NCBI GenBank assembly: GCA_900313295.1
Contig: OMQS01000065.1
Location: 1 to 7,231, forward strand
Direction: 5' to 3'
DNA length: 7,231 bases
From: an uncultured Eubacteriales bacterium
GTDB lineage: Bacteria > Bacillota > Clostridia > Oscillospirales > Oscillospiraceae
The notes under the pieces were generated by a model. That model was given only the letters and a program-made list of their open reading frames with translations. It had not been told where the DNA came from and did no database searches. Position 1 is the first letter of the stretch. Each line of letters opens with the position of its first letter. Shown here piece by piece: positions 1 through 5,386 of the stretch. Made by a program: the position numbers and the translations under genes.

Positions 1-1056
1 AAGGCCGGTGCCAAGCAGGGCGCCGACATCATCGCTGTTATCCGCACCACCGGCCAGTCTCTGCTGGACTATGTGCCTTACGGCGCCACCACCGAGGGCT
101 TCGGCGGCACCTACGCCACCCAGGAGAACTTCCGTCTGATGCGCGCCGCGCTGGACGAAGTGGGCGAGGAGCAGCACCGCTACATCCGCCTGTGCAACTA
201 TTGCTCCGGCCTCTGCATGCCCGAGATCGCTGCCATGGGCGCTCTGGAGCGTCTGGATGTCATGCTGAACGACGCTCTCTACGGCATCCTCTTCCGCGAC
301 ATCAATATGCAGCGCACCATCGTTGACCAGTTCTTCTCCCGCGTCATCAACGGCTATGCCGGCGTCATCATCAACACCGGCGAGGATAACTACCTCACCA
401 CCGACGACGCCATCACCGCCGCTCACACGGTTCTGGCTTCCCAGTTCCTGAACGAGGCCTTTGCAAGAACCGCCGGTATGCGCGAGGAGCAGATGGGTCT
501 GGGTCACGCCTTCGAGATGGATCCCTCCGTGGAGAATACCTTCCTCTATGAGCTGGCGCAGGCGCAGATGGCTCGTGAGATCTTCCCCAACGCGCCTCTG
601 AAGTACATGCCTCCCACCAAGTTCATGACCGGTAACATCTTCCGCGGTCATATTCAGGATGCTCTGTTCAACATGGTCACCATCCTCACCAATCAGCGTC
701 TGTGCCTGCTGGGCATGATGACCGAGGCCATCCATACTCCTTTCATGTCTGACCGCGCCCTGTCCATCGAAAATGCGCAGTACATCTTCCGTACCATGAA
801 GGATCTGGGCAGCGAGCTGACCTACAAAGAGAACGGCATCATCCGCACCCGCGCCAACGAGGTGCTGACTAAGGCTACCGACCTCCTCGCCGAGATCGAG
901 AAGCTGGGTCTGTTCACCACCATCGAGAAGGGCATCTTCGCCGATGTCAAGCGTCCCAAGGACGGCGGCAAGGGTCTGAACGGCGTTGTGGTCAAGGACG
1001 ACAAATACTTCAACCCCTTCGTTGAAGTCATGAAAGGCAAGGTGGCAGCAGAATGA
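1..1056 (+). CDS. kamD: Lysine 5,6-aminomutase alpha subunit (KamD), 5' truncated
   Basis: This is the large subunit of the adenosylcobalamin- and PLP-dependent enzyme that moves the terminal amino group of D-lysine or L-beta-lysine to C5 during lysine fermentation in the cytoplasm. The frame is open from base 1, so the start lies upstream; 351 residues are visible of a family length near 516-520. Family-typical stretches are IRTTGQSLLDYVPYGATTEG at the left edge, NDALYGILFRDINMQ (from about base 265) and INTGEDNYLTT (from about base 370). Using my recollection of the Clostridium sticklandii structure numbering, the PLP/substrate residues Arg184, Tyr263, Arg268, Asp298 and Asn299 all fall on matching residues at the correct spacing, for example Tyr at 280-282. 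The stop overlaps the kamE start by 4 bp (ATGA), which suggests translational coupling. Arginine codons are almost only CGC/CGT, a highly expressed pattern. The GTG at 73 is internal and is not a start. Confidence 0.97.
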   Translation, partial: KAGAKQGADIIAVIRTTGQSLLDYVPYGATTEGFGGTYATQENFRLMRAALDEVGEEQHRYIRLCNYCSGLCMPEIAAMGALERLDVMLNDALYGILFRDINMQRTIVDQFFSRVINGYAGVIINTGEDNYLTTDDAITAAHTVLASQFLNEAFARTAGMREEQMGLGHAFEMDPSVENTFLYELAQAQMAREIFPNAPLKYMPPTKFMTGNIFRGHIQDALFNMVTILTNQRLCLLGMMTEAIHTPFMSDRALSIENAQYIFRTMKDLGSELTYKENGIIRTRANEVLTKATDLLAEIEKLGLFTTIEKGIFADVKRPKDGGKGLNGVVVKDDKYFNPFVEVMKGKVAAE

Positions 1057-1841
1057 GTAGCGGACTGTATAATACCCATAAGATCGATTTCGATACCACG
1101 CTGGATCTGACCCGCCTGAAGCCTTACGGCGACACCATGAACGACGGCAAGGTGCAGACCAGCTTCACCCTGCCCATCAAGGACGACGAGCGCGGCGAAG
1201 AGGCTGCCCGTCAGATCGCCAAGAAGATGGGTCTGGAAGAGCCTAACGTGGCCTACCATCACGCTCTGGATAAGGAGTTCACCTTCTATGTGGTCTATGG
1301 CAGCTGCGTCCATTCCGTGAACTATGAGGACATCCATGTCATCACCGTGGAGTCCGATGTCATGAGCATGGAAGACACCAATGACTACATCCGTGAGCAC
1401 ATCGGCCGCAAGGTCGTCATGGTGGGCGCCTCCACCGGCACCGACGCGCACACCGTGGGCATCGACGCCATCATGAACCGCAAGGGATTCGCCGGCCACT
1501 ACGGTCTGGAGCGCTATGAGATGATCGAGGCCTATAACCTCGGTTCTCAGGTTCCCAACGAGGAGTTCATCAAGAAGGCTCTGGAGCTGAAGGCTGACGT
1601 GCTGCTGGTTTCCCAGACCGTCACCCAGAAGGATGTTCACATCCAGAACCTCACCAACCTCATCGAGCTGCTGGAGGCCGAAGGCCTGCGTGACAAGTTC
1701 GTGGTCTGCTGCGGCGGTCCCCGAATCACCCACGAGCTGGCCAAGGAGCTGGGCTATGACGCCGGCTTCGGCGCCGGCAAGTATGCCGACGATGTGGCGA
1801 GCTTCGCTGTGACCGAAATGGTCAAGCGCGGCATGAAATAA
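1053..1841 (+). CDS. kamE: Lysine 5,6-aminomutase beta subunit (KamE)
   Basis: This 262-residue small subunit carries the cobalamin-binding Rossmann domain of lysine 5,6-aminomutase. The base-off/His-on B12 motif is visible as D131-A-H133-T-V-G136. Lys144, within NRKGFAGHYGLERY, is at the same number as the lysine that forms the internal aldimine with PLP in the C. sticklandii enzyme, and His133 matches the cobalt ligand there. The rest of the B12 domain follows, with VLLVSQTVTQKDVH at about 183-196 and CCGGPRI near 219-225. The start ATG overlaps the kamD stop, and an AAGGTGG ribosome site lies at 1039-1045 inside kamD, so the two subunits are probably made in step. Nothing appears truncated and all key residues are present. 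The long open frame on the opposite strand is a codon-bias shadow. Confidence 0.98.
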   Translation: MSSGLYNTHKIDFDTTLDLTRLKPYGDTMNDGKVQTSFTLPIKDDERGEEAARQIAKKMGLEEPNVAYHHALDKEFTFYVVYGSCVHSVNYEDIHVITVESDVMSMEDTNDYIREHIGRKVVMVGASTGTDAHTVGIDAIMNRKGFAGHYGLERYEMIEAYNLGSQVPNEEFIKKALELKADVLLVSQTVTQKDVHIQNLTNLIELLEAEGLRDKFVVCCGGPRITHELAKELGYDAGFGAGKYADDVASFAVTEMVKRGMK

Positions 1842-1854
1842 GATCATGAAATCA

Positions 1855-1886
1855 GGCGGCCATGAGAGGATCCTTTCATGGCCGTC
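1855..1886 (+). other. Intercistronic hairpin between kamE and the adenosyltransferase gene
   Basis: A 14-bp stem with a GATC loop spans this site, with the left arm starting GGCGGCCATGA and the right arm ending TCATGGCCGTC. Two G-U pairs occur; all others are Watson-Crick. It begins 13 bases after the kamE stop and ends 31 bases before the next start. The bases after it (TGGTCTGC) are not a T-tract, so it is not a standard intrinsic terminator. A plausible role is 3' end protection of the kamDE message, or partial attenuation that lowers expression of the following enzyme gene. Confidence 0.7.
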
Positions 1887-1917
1887 TGGTCTGCAAGACA
1901 AAAAAGGAGAATGCACA

Positions 1918-2448
1918 ATGGATAAAGCAAAAATTCATATTTATTGCGGCGACGGCAAGGGAAAGACCACGGCGGCCATTGGCCTGAGCGTCCGTTCCTG
2001 CGGACGGGGCTGGCCAGTGGTTTTGAGCCAGTTTCTGAAAGGCTCCACCAGCGGCGAGCTGAACGTGCTCCGCACCCTGCCCAACTACCACTATGTGCAG
2101 GCTCCCACCACCACCTGCAAGTTCGTTTTTCAGATGAACGAGGAGGAGAAGGCCGAGTACGGCCGTCAGGTGCGTCAGCATTTTGCCGACACGGTGGCGG
2201 CGGTAGAGAAATACCACGCGAAGCTCCTGGTGCTGGACGAGGTGCTGGACGCCGTGGCCATAGGCATGCTCAGCGACGAGGAACTGGCCGAGTTTTTGAG
2301 GAATCGGCCGGAGGATCTGGAGGTCGTCATGACCGGACGCGCCCCCACGCCCTGCACCGACCCCTTGGCCGACTATATCACCCGCATGGAGAAGGTGCGC
2401 CACCCCTTTGACAAGGGGCTGAATGCCCGTAAAGGCGTGGAGTTCTGA
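1918..2448 (+). CDS. ATP:cob(I)alamin / cob(I)yrinic acid a,c-diamide adenosyltransferase (BtuR/CobO/CobA family)
   Basis: This 176-residue cytoplasmic enzyme transfers the 5'-deoxyadenosyl group from ATP to the cobalt of reduced corrinoids, giving adenosylcobalamin, the coenzyme of KamDE. The P-loop GDGKGKTT is at residues 11-18. The region FLKGSTSGELNVL (40-51), a Walker B-like LLVLDEV (103-109), TGR (139-141) and the family C-terminus HPFDKG...RKGVEF (162-176) are all visible. The start at 1918 is chosen because AAGGAGA sits at 1904-1910 and the family begins just before the P-loop. An in-frame ATG at 1846 would add 24 residues that read through the hairpin, and is unlikely. Codon use is less biased than in kamDE (CGG arginines and TTG occur), fitting a low-abundance support enzyme. 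Its position suggests dedicated coenzyme supply, though it could also serve other B12 enzymes. Confidence 0.95.
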   Translation: MDKAKIHIYCGDGKGKTTAAIGLSVRSCGRGWPVVLSQFLKGSTSGELNVLRTLPNYHYVQAPTTTCKFVFQMNEEEKAEYGRQVRQHFADTVAAVEKYHAKLLVLDEVLDAVAIGMLSDEELAEFLRNRPEDLEVVMTGRAPTPCTDPLADYITRMEKVRHPFDKGLNARKGVEF

Positions 2449-2452
2449 CGGG

Positions 2453-2503
2453 CGGAATGTCGGGAAATATGCTCGGAATGCCGGCAGAATATACCGGAAT
2501 CCC
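2453..2503 (+). repeat. Three CGGAAT direct repeats at 21-bp spacing upstream of the CoA-transferase promoter
   Basis: CGGAAT occurs at 2453, 2474 and 2495, exactly 21 bp (two helical turns) apart. The first two copies extend to CGGAATGTCGG and CGGAATGCCGG, identical at 10 of 11 positions. The third reads CGGAATCCC and runs straight into the -35 box at 2504. No terminator was found between the adenosyltransferase stop (2448) and these repeats. The phasing and position suggest a tandem binding site for an activator or repressor; the regulator is unknown. Confidence 0.5.
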
Positions 2504-2532
2504 TTGCAATTTCCCCGTGACCATGTTATAAT
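2504..2532 (+). promoter_or_regulatory. SigmaA-type promoter for the CoA-transferase operon
   Basis: The -35 box is TTGCAA (2504-2509), followed by a 17-bp spacer and a perfect TATAAT (2527-2532). A TGT at 2524-2526 makes it an extended -10. Transcription should start near 2539, leaving a leader of about 50 nt with a strong AAGGAGGAA ribosome site at 2578-2586. The leader can pair GGTC (2538-2541) with GACC (2563-2566), but this is weak. Confidence 0.88.
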
Positions 2533-2591
2533 AAATTGGTCAAAAAAATAACCCATTGTTTAGACCCTTACATTAATAAGGAGGAATAGAA

Positions 2592-3284
2592 ATGGCAAAG
2601 AAACCTGTACTGACTGCCGCTGAGGCAGCAAAAATGATCCCCGATGGTGCCACCGTCATGTGCGGCGGCTTCCTGGCCTGTGGTCAGGCTCGCGCCATCG
2701 TGAAGGAGCTGGTGAAGCTGGGCACCAAGGATCTGACCCTCATCGCCAACGATATGGGTCGTGCGGTCGGCCCCAAGGGCGAGGAGTTCTTCGGTATCGC
2801 CGAGCTGATCCACAATCATCAGGTCAAGCGCATCATCGCCACCCACGTCGGCATGACCCCTGAGGTCGGCCAGCAGAACACCGAGGGCACCCTGGAAGTG
2901 AACCTGCTGCCCCAGGGCACGCTGGCTGAGTGCATCCGTGCCGGCGGCGCCGGTCTGGGCGCCATCCTCACCCCCGTGGGCGTGGATACCCTCATCGAGG
3001 ACAGCCCCTTCTGCATGGGCAAGGAGACCATCGACGGCAAGCAGTACCTGAAGATGAAGCCCATCCATGCTGACTTCGCTCTGCTGGGCACCTACAAGTG
3101 CGACGAGTTCGGTAACTGCTGGTACAAGGGCACCATGCGCAACTTCAACGTTGTCATGGCCACCGCCGCTGACACCGTCATCGCCGAGTGCGAGTACATC
3201 GTTCCCGTGGGCGAGATCGAGCCTGAGAACATCCATACCTATGGTATGTGCGTTGACTACATCGTGGAAGGAGACAGAAAGTAA
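2592..3284 (+). CDS. atoD: Butyryl-CoA:acetoacetate CoA-transferase-like subunit A (AtoD/CtfA family)
   Basis: This 230-residue alpha subunit belongs to a family I 3-oxoacid CoA-transferase. In lysine fermentation such an enzyme takes CoA from butyryl-CoA to acetoacetate, releasing butyrate and regenerating acetoacetyl-CoA. Family blocks visible are DGATVMCGGFLACGQA (18-33), LLPQGTLAECIRAGGAGLGA (105-124) followed by TPVGVDT (127-133), and GTYKCDEFGNCWYKGTMRNFN (166-186). The usual signature GGFxxxGxP is altered: Ala33 stands where proline is expected, and Cys24 precedes the two glycines. An excellent ribosome site lies 6 bases before the ATG. The stop overlaps the next start by 1 bp (TAATG). 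Codon use matches kamDE, supporting shared high expression. The exact substrate (butyryl-CoA, acetate or another acyl-CoA) is inferred from the kam neighbourhood and not shown by the sequence. Confidence 0.9.
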   Translation: MAKKPVLTAAEAAKMIPDGATVMCGGFLACGQARAIVKELVKLGTKDLTLIANDMGRAVGPKGEEFFGIAELIHNHQVKRIIATHVGMTPEVGQQNTEGTLEVNLLPQGTLAECIRAGGAGLGAILTPVGVDTLIEDSPFCMGKETIDGKQYLKMKPIHADFALLGTYKCDEFGNCWYKGTMRNFNVVMATAADTVIAECEYIVPVGEIEPENIHTYGMCVDYIVEGDRK

Positions 3285-3952
3285 TGGAAAAGTCTGAAAT
3301 CAAAGCCTTTATTGCCAAGCGCTGCGCAAAAGAGCTGAAGGACGGCGATGTCGTCAATCTGGGCATTGGCCTGCCCACCATGATCCCCTCCTACCTGCCC
3401 GAGGGCGTTGAGCTGATCATCCACGCCGAGCTGGGTATCGTTTCCGCCGGTGCCACCCCCAAAGAGGGCGACGCCAACTACGATCCCTACCACGTCATCG
3501 ATGCCGGCGGCGGTGTTGCCAGCGTGGCTTACGGCGGCGGCTTCATTGATTCCGCCACCAACTTCGGCCTGATCCGCGGCGGCCATGTGGACGCCTGCTT
3601 CCTGGGCGCTCTGGAAGTGGACGCCGAGGGCAACCTGGCCAACTGGATCATCCCCGGCAAGAAGATGCCCGGCATGGGCGGCGCCATGGATCTGTGCGTG
3701 GGTGCCAAGCACTGCATCATCTGCATGGAGCACACCGCCAAGGGCAACCCCAAGATCTTCGAGAAGTGCCGTCTGCCCCTGACCGCTTCCCACTGCGTCA
3801 ACAAGATCATCACCGAGATGTGCGTGCTGGAGGTTACCCCCGAGGGCCTGCTCATGACCGAGATCAACCCCGAGTTCACCGTGGAGCAGGTGCAGGCCGC
3901 CACCGCTGCCCCCATCACCGTCTCCGAGAACCTCAAGAGCATGATCGACTGA
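3284..3952 (+). CDS. atoA: Butyryl-CoA:acetoacetate CoA-transferase-like subunit B (AtoA/CtfB family)
   Basis: This 222-residue beta subunit should carry the catalytic glutamate that forms the covalent CoA thioester. The N-terminal DGDVVNLGIGLPT (20-32), a glutamate at 49 in HAELGIV (47-53), and GLIRGGHVDACFLGALEVD (95-113) place it in the family. The usual S-E-N-G around the catalytic glutamate reads A48-E49-L50-G51 here: the glutamate is kept and both flanking polar residues are lost. The length is normal and no frameshift is visible. The start overlaps the subunit A stop by 1 bp, with GGAAGGAG at 3266-3272 as ribosome site, so the two subunits should be coupled. The gene ends 78 bases before a strong terminator. 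An alternative is a CoA-transferase of the same fold for a different short acyl-CoA. Confidence 0.9.
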   Translation: MEKSEIKAFIAKRCAKELKDGDVVNLGIGLPTMIPSYLPEGVELIIHAELGIVSAGATPKEGDANYDPYHVIDAGGGVASVAYGGGFIDSATNFGLIRGGHVDACFLGALEVDAEGNLANWIIPGKKMPGMGGAMDLCVGAKHCIICMEHTAKGNPKIFEKCRLPLTASHCVNKIITEMCVLEVTPEGLLMTEINPEFTVEQVQAATAAPITVSENLKSMID

Positions 3953-3955
3953 TCT

Positions 3956-4030
3956 TATAGGCTGTTATCCGCCGAACAGTAGCCTGTTTAGCCGCATACA
4001 TAGCCTATAAAGCCTATCATAATAGCCTAT
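3956..4030 (+). repeat. AGCCTAT-type short repeats between the CoA-transferase stop and its terminator
   Basis: TAGCCTAT occurs at 4001-4008 and 4023-4030, AAGCCTAT at 4010-4017, and variants TAGCCTGT at 3980-3987 and TAGCCGCA at 3989-3996. The reverse complement TATAGGCT lies at 3956-3963 and could pair with AGCCTATA at 4002-4009. The spacing is irregular. The stretch has no coding potential and is much more AT-rich than its flanks. Function is unknown; it may be a decayed repeat or a structured 3' UTR. Confidence 0.5.
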
Positions 4031-4070
4031 AAAAAATGAGTCACAGCCGTCTGGCTGTGACTCGTTTTTT
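4031..4070 (+). terminator. Intrinsic terminator, probably bidirectional, after the CoA-transferase operon
   Basis: A perfect 11-bp stem GAGTCACAGCC (4038-4048) / GGCTGTGACTC (4053-4063) with a GTCT loop is followed by G and six Ts (4065-4070). Six As (4031-4036) precede the stem, so the structure gives a U-tract in both directions and can extend into the A/U pairs. It closes the CoA-transferase operon and insulates the FTR-like gene. Confidence 0.95.
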
Positions 4071-4144
4071 ATGTTTTGGAAAGGATCATGGCAATAACGC
4101 AGTAAAAATTTTGTGGCATTTGCAATAGAATTCGCCGAAAAAAG

Positions 4145-4153
4145 TGTTATAAT
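4145..4153 (+). promoter_or_regulatory. Extended -10 promoter for the FTR-like/thioredoxin genes
   Basis: TGTTATAAT is a perfect extended -10 (TGn + TATAAT at 4148-4153). No good -35 lies 16-18 bp upstream; the only match, TTGCAA at 4120-4125, is 22 bp away and is probably not used. Transcription should begin near 4160, giving a leader of about 43 nt. The rest of 4071-4202 shows no gene or other clear signal. Confidence 0.75.
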
Positions 4154-4202
4154 AAAAGACAGAATTTCCGCATAAGACAGGCGGACAGAAAGAGGTGTTT
4201 TT

Positions 4203-4406
4203 GTGAAGATCACGCTGAATCCGGATAAAGAGATCGTCGCCACCGTTCGGGAAGGACTCAAAAGAACCGGCGGCTATTGCCCCTGCCGTCTGGAGCGGAC
4301 GGAGGACACAAAATGCATGTGCAAAGAGTTCAAGGAGCAGATCAGTGACCCCCATTTTGAGGGCTTCTGCCACTGTATGCTTTACTATAAGTCGCTGAAA
4401 GATTAA
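4203..4406 (+). CDS. Ferredoxin:thioredoxin reductase catalytic-subunit-like protein (compact)
   Basis: This 67-residue protein carries six cysteines as C26-P-C28, C38-M-C40 and C56-H-C58. That is the order CPC ... CxC ... CHC of the ferredoxin:thioredoxin reductase catalytic subunit, where by homology the outer and middle cysteines hold a [4Fe-4S] cluster and C28/C58 would form the redox disulfide. The gaps differ from the plant/cyanobacterial enzyme: 9 residues between the first two pairs (16 there) and 15 between the last two (8 there). It would pass single electrons from ferredoxin to the disulfide of a thioredoxin, and a thioredoxin gene follows 30 bp downstream. No variable-subunit gene is nearby. 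It starts at GTG 4203, preceded by AGAGGTG at 4191-4197 and an extended -10 promoter. No signal peptide is seen. Family assignment is strong; the biochemical role is inferred. Confidence 0.85.
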   Translation: MKITLNPDKEIVATVREGLKRTGGYCPCRLERTEDTKCMCKEFKEQISDPHFEGFCHCMLYYKSLKD

Positions 4407-4436
4407 GAACTTTTACAAAAGAAAGGATGGGTCATT

Positions 4437-4751
4437 ATGGCAGAAATAAAGATTACTGCAACAAATTTTGAAACTGAAGTGCTGCATTCGGATAAGCCGG
4501 TGCTGGTGGATTTCTGGGCGGATTGGTGCGGCCCGTGCCGGATGCTGGCGCCCGTTCTGGAGGAGCTTGCCCGAGAGCATGAAGGAGAGCTGCAGGTGGG
4601 CAAGGTGAACGTGGACGAGGAGATGAGCCTCGCCCAGCAGTTCGGCGTGACCAGCATTCCGATGCTGCTGCTCTTCAAGGACGGCAAGCCCGTGGCCAAG
4701 TCCGTGGGCTATCGCCCCAAAGCGGAGCTGGAAGCGCTGCTGGAGCAGTGA
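4437..4751 (+). CDS. trxA: Thioredoxin (TrxA)
   Basis: This 104-residue single-domain cytosolic thioredoxin reduces protein disulfides with the active site W30-C31-G-P-C34. The motif VLVDFWADWCGPC, the cis-proline in TSIPM (Pro75), and the end of the fold GKPVAKSVGYRPKAELEALL are all present, and the length is typical. AAAGGA at 4422-4427 is the ribosome site. It lies 30 bp after the FTR-like gene with no terminator or clear promoter between, so the two are probably one transcript, which suggests that the upstream protein reduces this thioredoxin. Its stop codon abuts the stop of the convergent HAD gene: the palindrome TGATCA (4749-4754) supplies TGA on both strands. Confidence 0.97.
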   Translation: MAEIKITATNFETEVLHSDKPVLVDFWADWCGPCRMLAPVLEELAREHEGELQVGKVNVDEEMSLAQQFGVTSIPMLLLFKDGKPVAKSVGYRPKAELEALLEQ

Positions 4752-4767
4752 TCATCTTTCCAGCAGC
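4736..4767. other. Inverted repeat spanning the abutting stop codons of two convergent genes
   Basis: GCTGCTGGA (4736-4744) pairs perfectly with TCCAGCAGC (4759-4767) around a 14-nt loop that contains both stop codons. There is no T-tract on either side, so it does not meet the rules for an intrinsic terminator. The symmetry may simply reflect the similar C-termini (ALLEQ and ELLER) of the two proteins, or the site may act as a compact bidirectional end. Confidence 0.5.
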
Positions 4768-5384
4768 TCCGTGAAGCTGTGGATGTACCCGTCGCAGACG
4801 GCTCGCATCTCGGCCTCCGACACAGAAAAATAGGGGTCATATACGCCCACGGCGTGCATCCCCGCAGCCTTTGCCCCCCGACAGGCGTCCAGTGAGTCGT
4901 CATACAGGGTGCAGTCTGCGGGCTGCACGCCGCATTTTTCTGCCGCCAGCAGGAATATATCCGGATCTTTTTTGTCCAGATTCAGGTCGTGGGCAAAGAA
5001 AACGGTCTCAAAATACTCCATAAGCCCCAAGTGGGTCAGGGCGCTGCGGCAGTGCTCCGGCACGGCGGAGGTGAGAACGATCATGCGCTCACCCTTGCGG
5101 CGGCACTGCTCCAGATATTCCCGCACGCCGGCCTTCACCGGCACTTGGGTGGCGTAGGCGTCGCCGGCCATCTCCATCCACTCTGCCATGATCTCCTCGG
5201 TGCTTTCCGAGAGGTCGCAGTAGGCCTTGGTGAACACCGCCGCCTTGGGGAAAATGGTGTGGGCGACCCCTTGATAGTACTCCTTTGTATAGGGGAAGCC
5301 CCGCTTTTTCAGAAAGGCTATGTCCACGTCCCGCCAAACGCCGTTGGAGTCGATGAGAGTGCCGTCCATGTCAAAAATCAACAT
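4752..5384 (-). CDS. HAD superfamily phosphatase (subfamily IA, beta-PGM/Gph-like)
   Basis: This 210-residue cytosolic phosphohydrolase has all four HAD motifs: D5-M-D7-G-T-L (nucleophile and acid/base), T105 in IVLTSA, K138 in LDKKDPDIF, and D162-D163-S in TLYDDSLDACRGAKAAGM. The helical cap lies between motifs I and II (about residues 15-80), as in beta-phosphoglucomutase and phosphoglycolate phosphatase relatives. The substrate cannot be read from the sequence. The start at 5384 is set by the family N-terminus (MLIFDMDGT) and by GGAAAGGAT just upstream; the frame stays open beyond it, but that extension only overlaps the glycosylase gene out of frame. It starts 2 bases after the glycosylase stop, so translation is probably coupled. 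A clean-up role for a damaged nucleotide or sugar phosphate is possible but unproven. Confidence 0.9.
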   Translation of the reverse strand: MLIFDMDGTLIDSNGVWRDVDIAFLKKRGFPYTKEYYQGVAHTIFPKAAVFTKAYCDLSESTEEIMAEWMEMAGDAYATQVPVKAGVREYLEQCRRKGERMIVLTSAVPEHCRSALTHLGLMEYFETVFFAHDLNLDKKDPDIFLLAAEKCGVQPADCTLYDDSLDACRGAKAAGMHAVGVYDPYFSVSEAEMRAVCDGYIHSFTELLER

Positions 5385-5386
5385 AT

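Noticed and set aside
822..1916. A 364-codon open frame antisense to kamD/kamE, with similar long antisense frames at 1876-2556, 2568-3236 and 3257-3793
   Set aside because: They lie opposite strongly codon-biased genes whose rare use of TCA, CTA and TTA removes antisense stops. They show no recognisable domain and low-complexity His/Gly/Val/Leu-rich composition, and the sense genes are certain.
1846..1917. Upstream in-frame ATG that would extend the adenosyltransferase by 24 residues
   Set aside because: The extension reads through the hairpin, has no good ribosome site and does not match the family N-terminus, while ATG 1918 has AAGGAGA at the right distance.
2403..2418. Perfect 6-bp hairpin CCCCTT-TGAC-AAGGGG near the end of the adenosyltransferase gene
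   Set aside because: It is short, lacks a following T-tract and encodes the conserved HPFDKG motif, so it is probably a coding coincidence.
2449..2591. Riboswitch (lysine or cobalamin) upstream of the CoA-transferase genes
   Set aside because: After the promoter only about 50 nt of leader remain, too short for either class, and no conserved core such as a B12 box was seen.
4120..4125. TTGCAA as the -35 box for the FTR-like gene promoter
   Set aside because: The spacer to TATAAT would be 22 bp, outside the working range; the extended -10 explains activity better.
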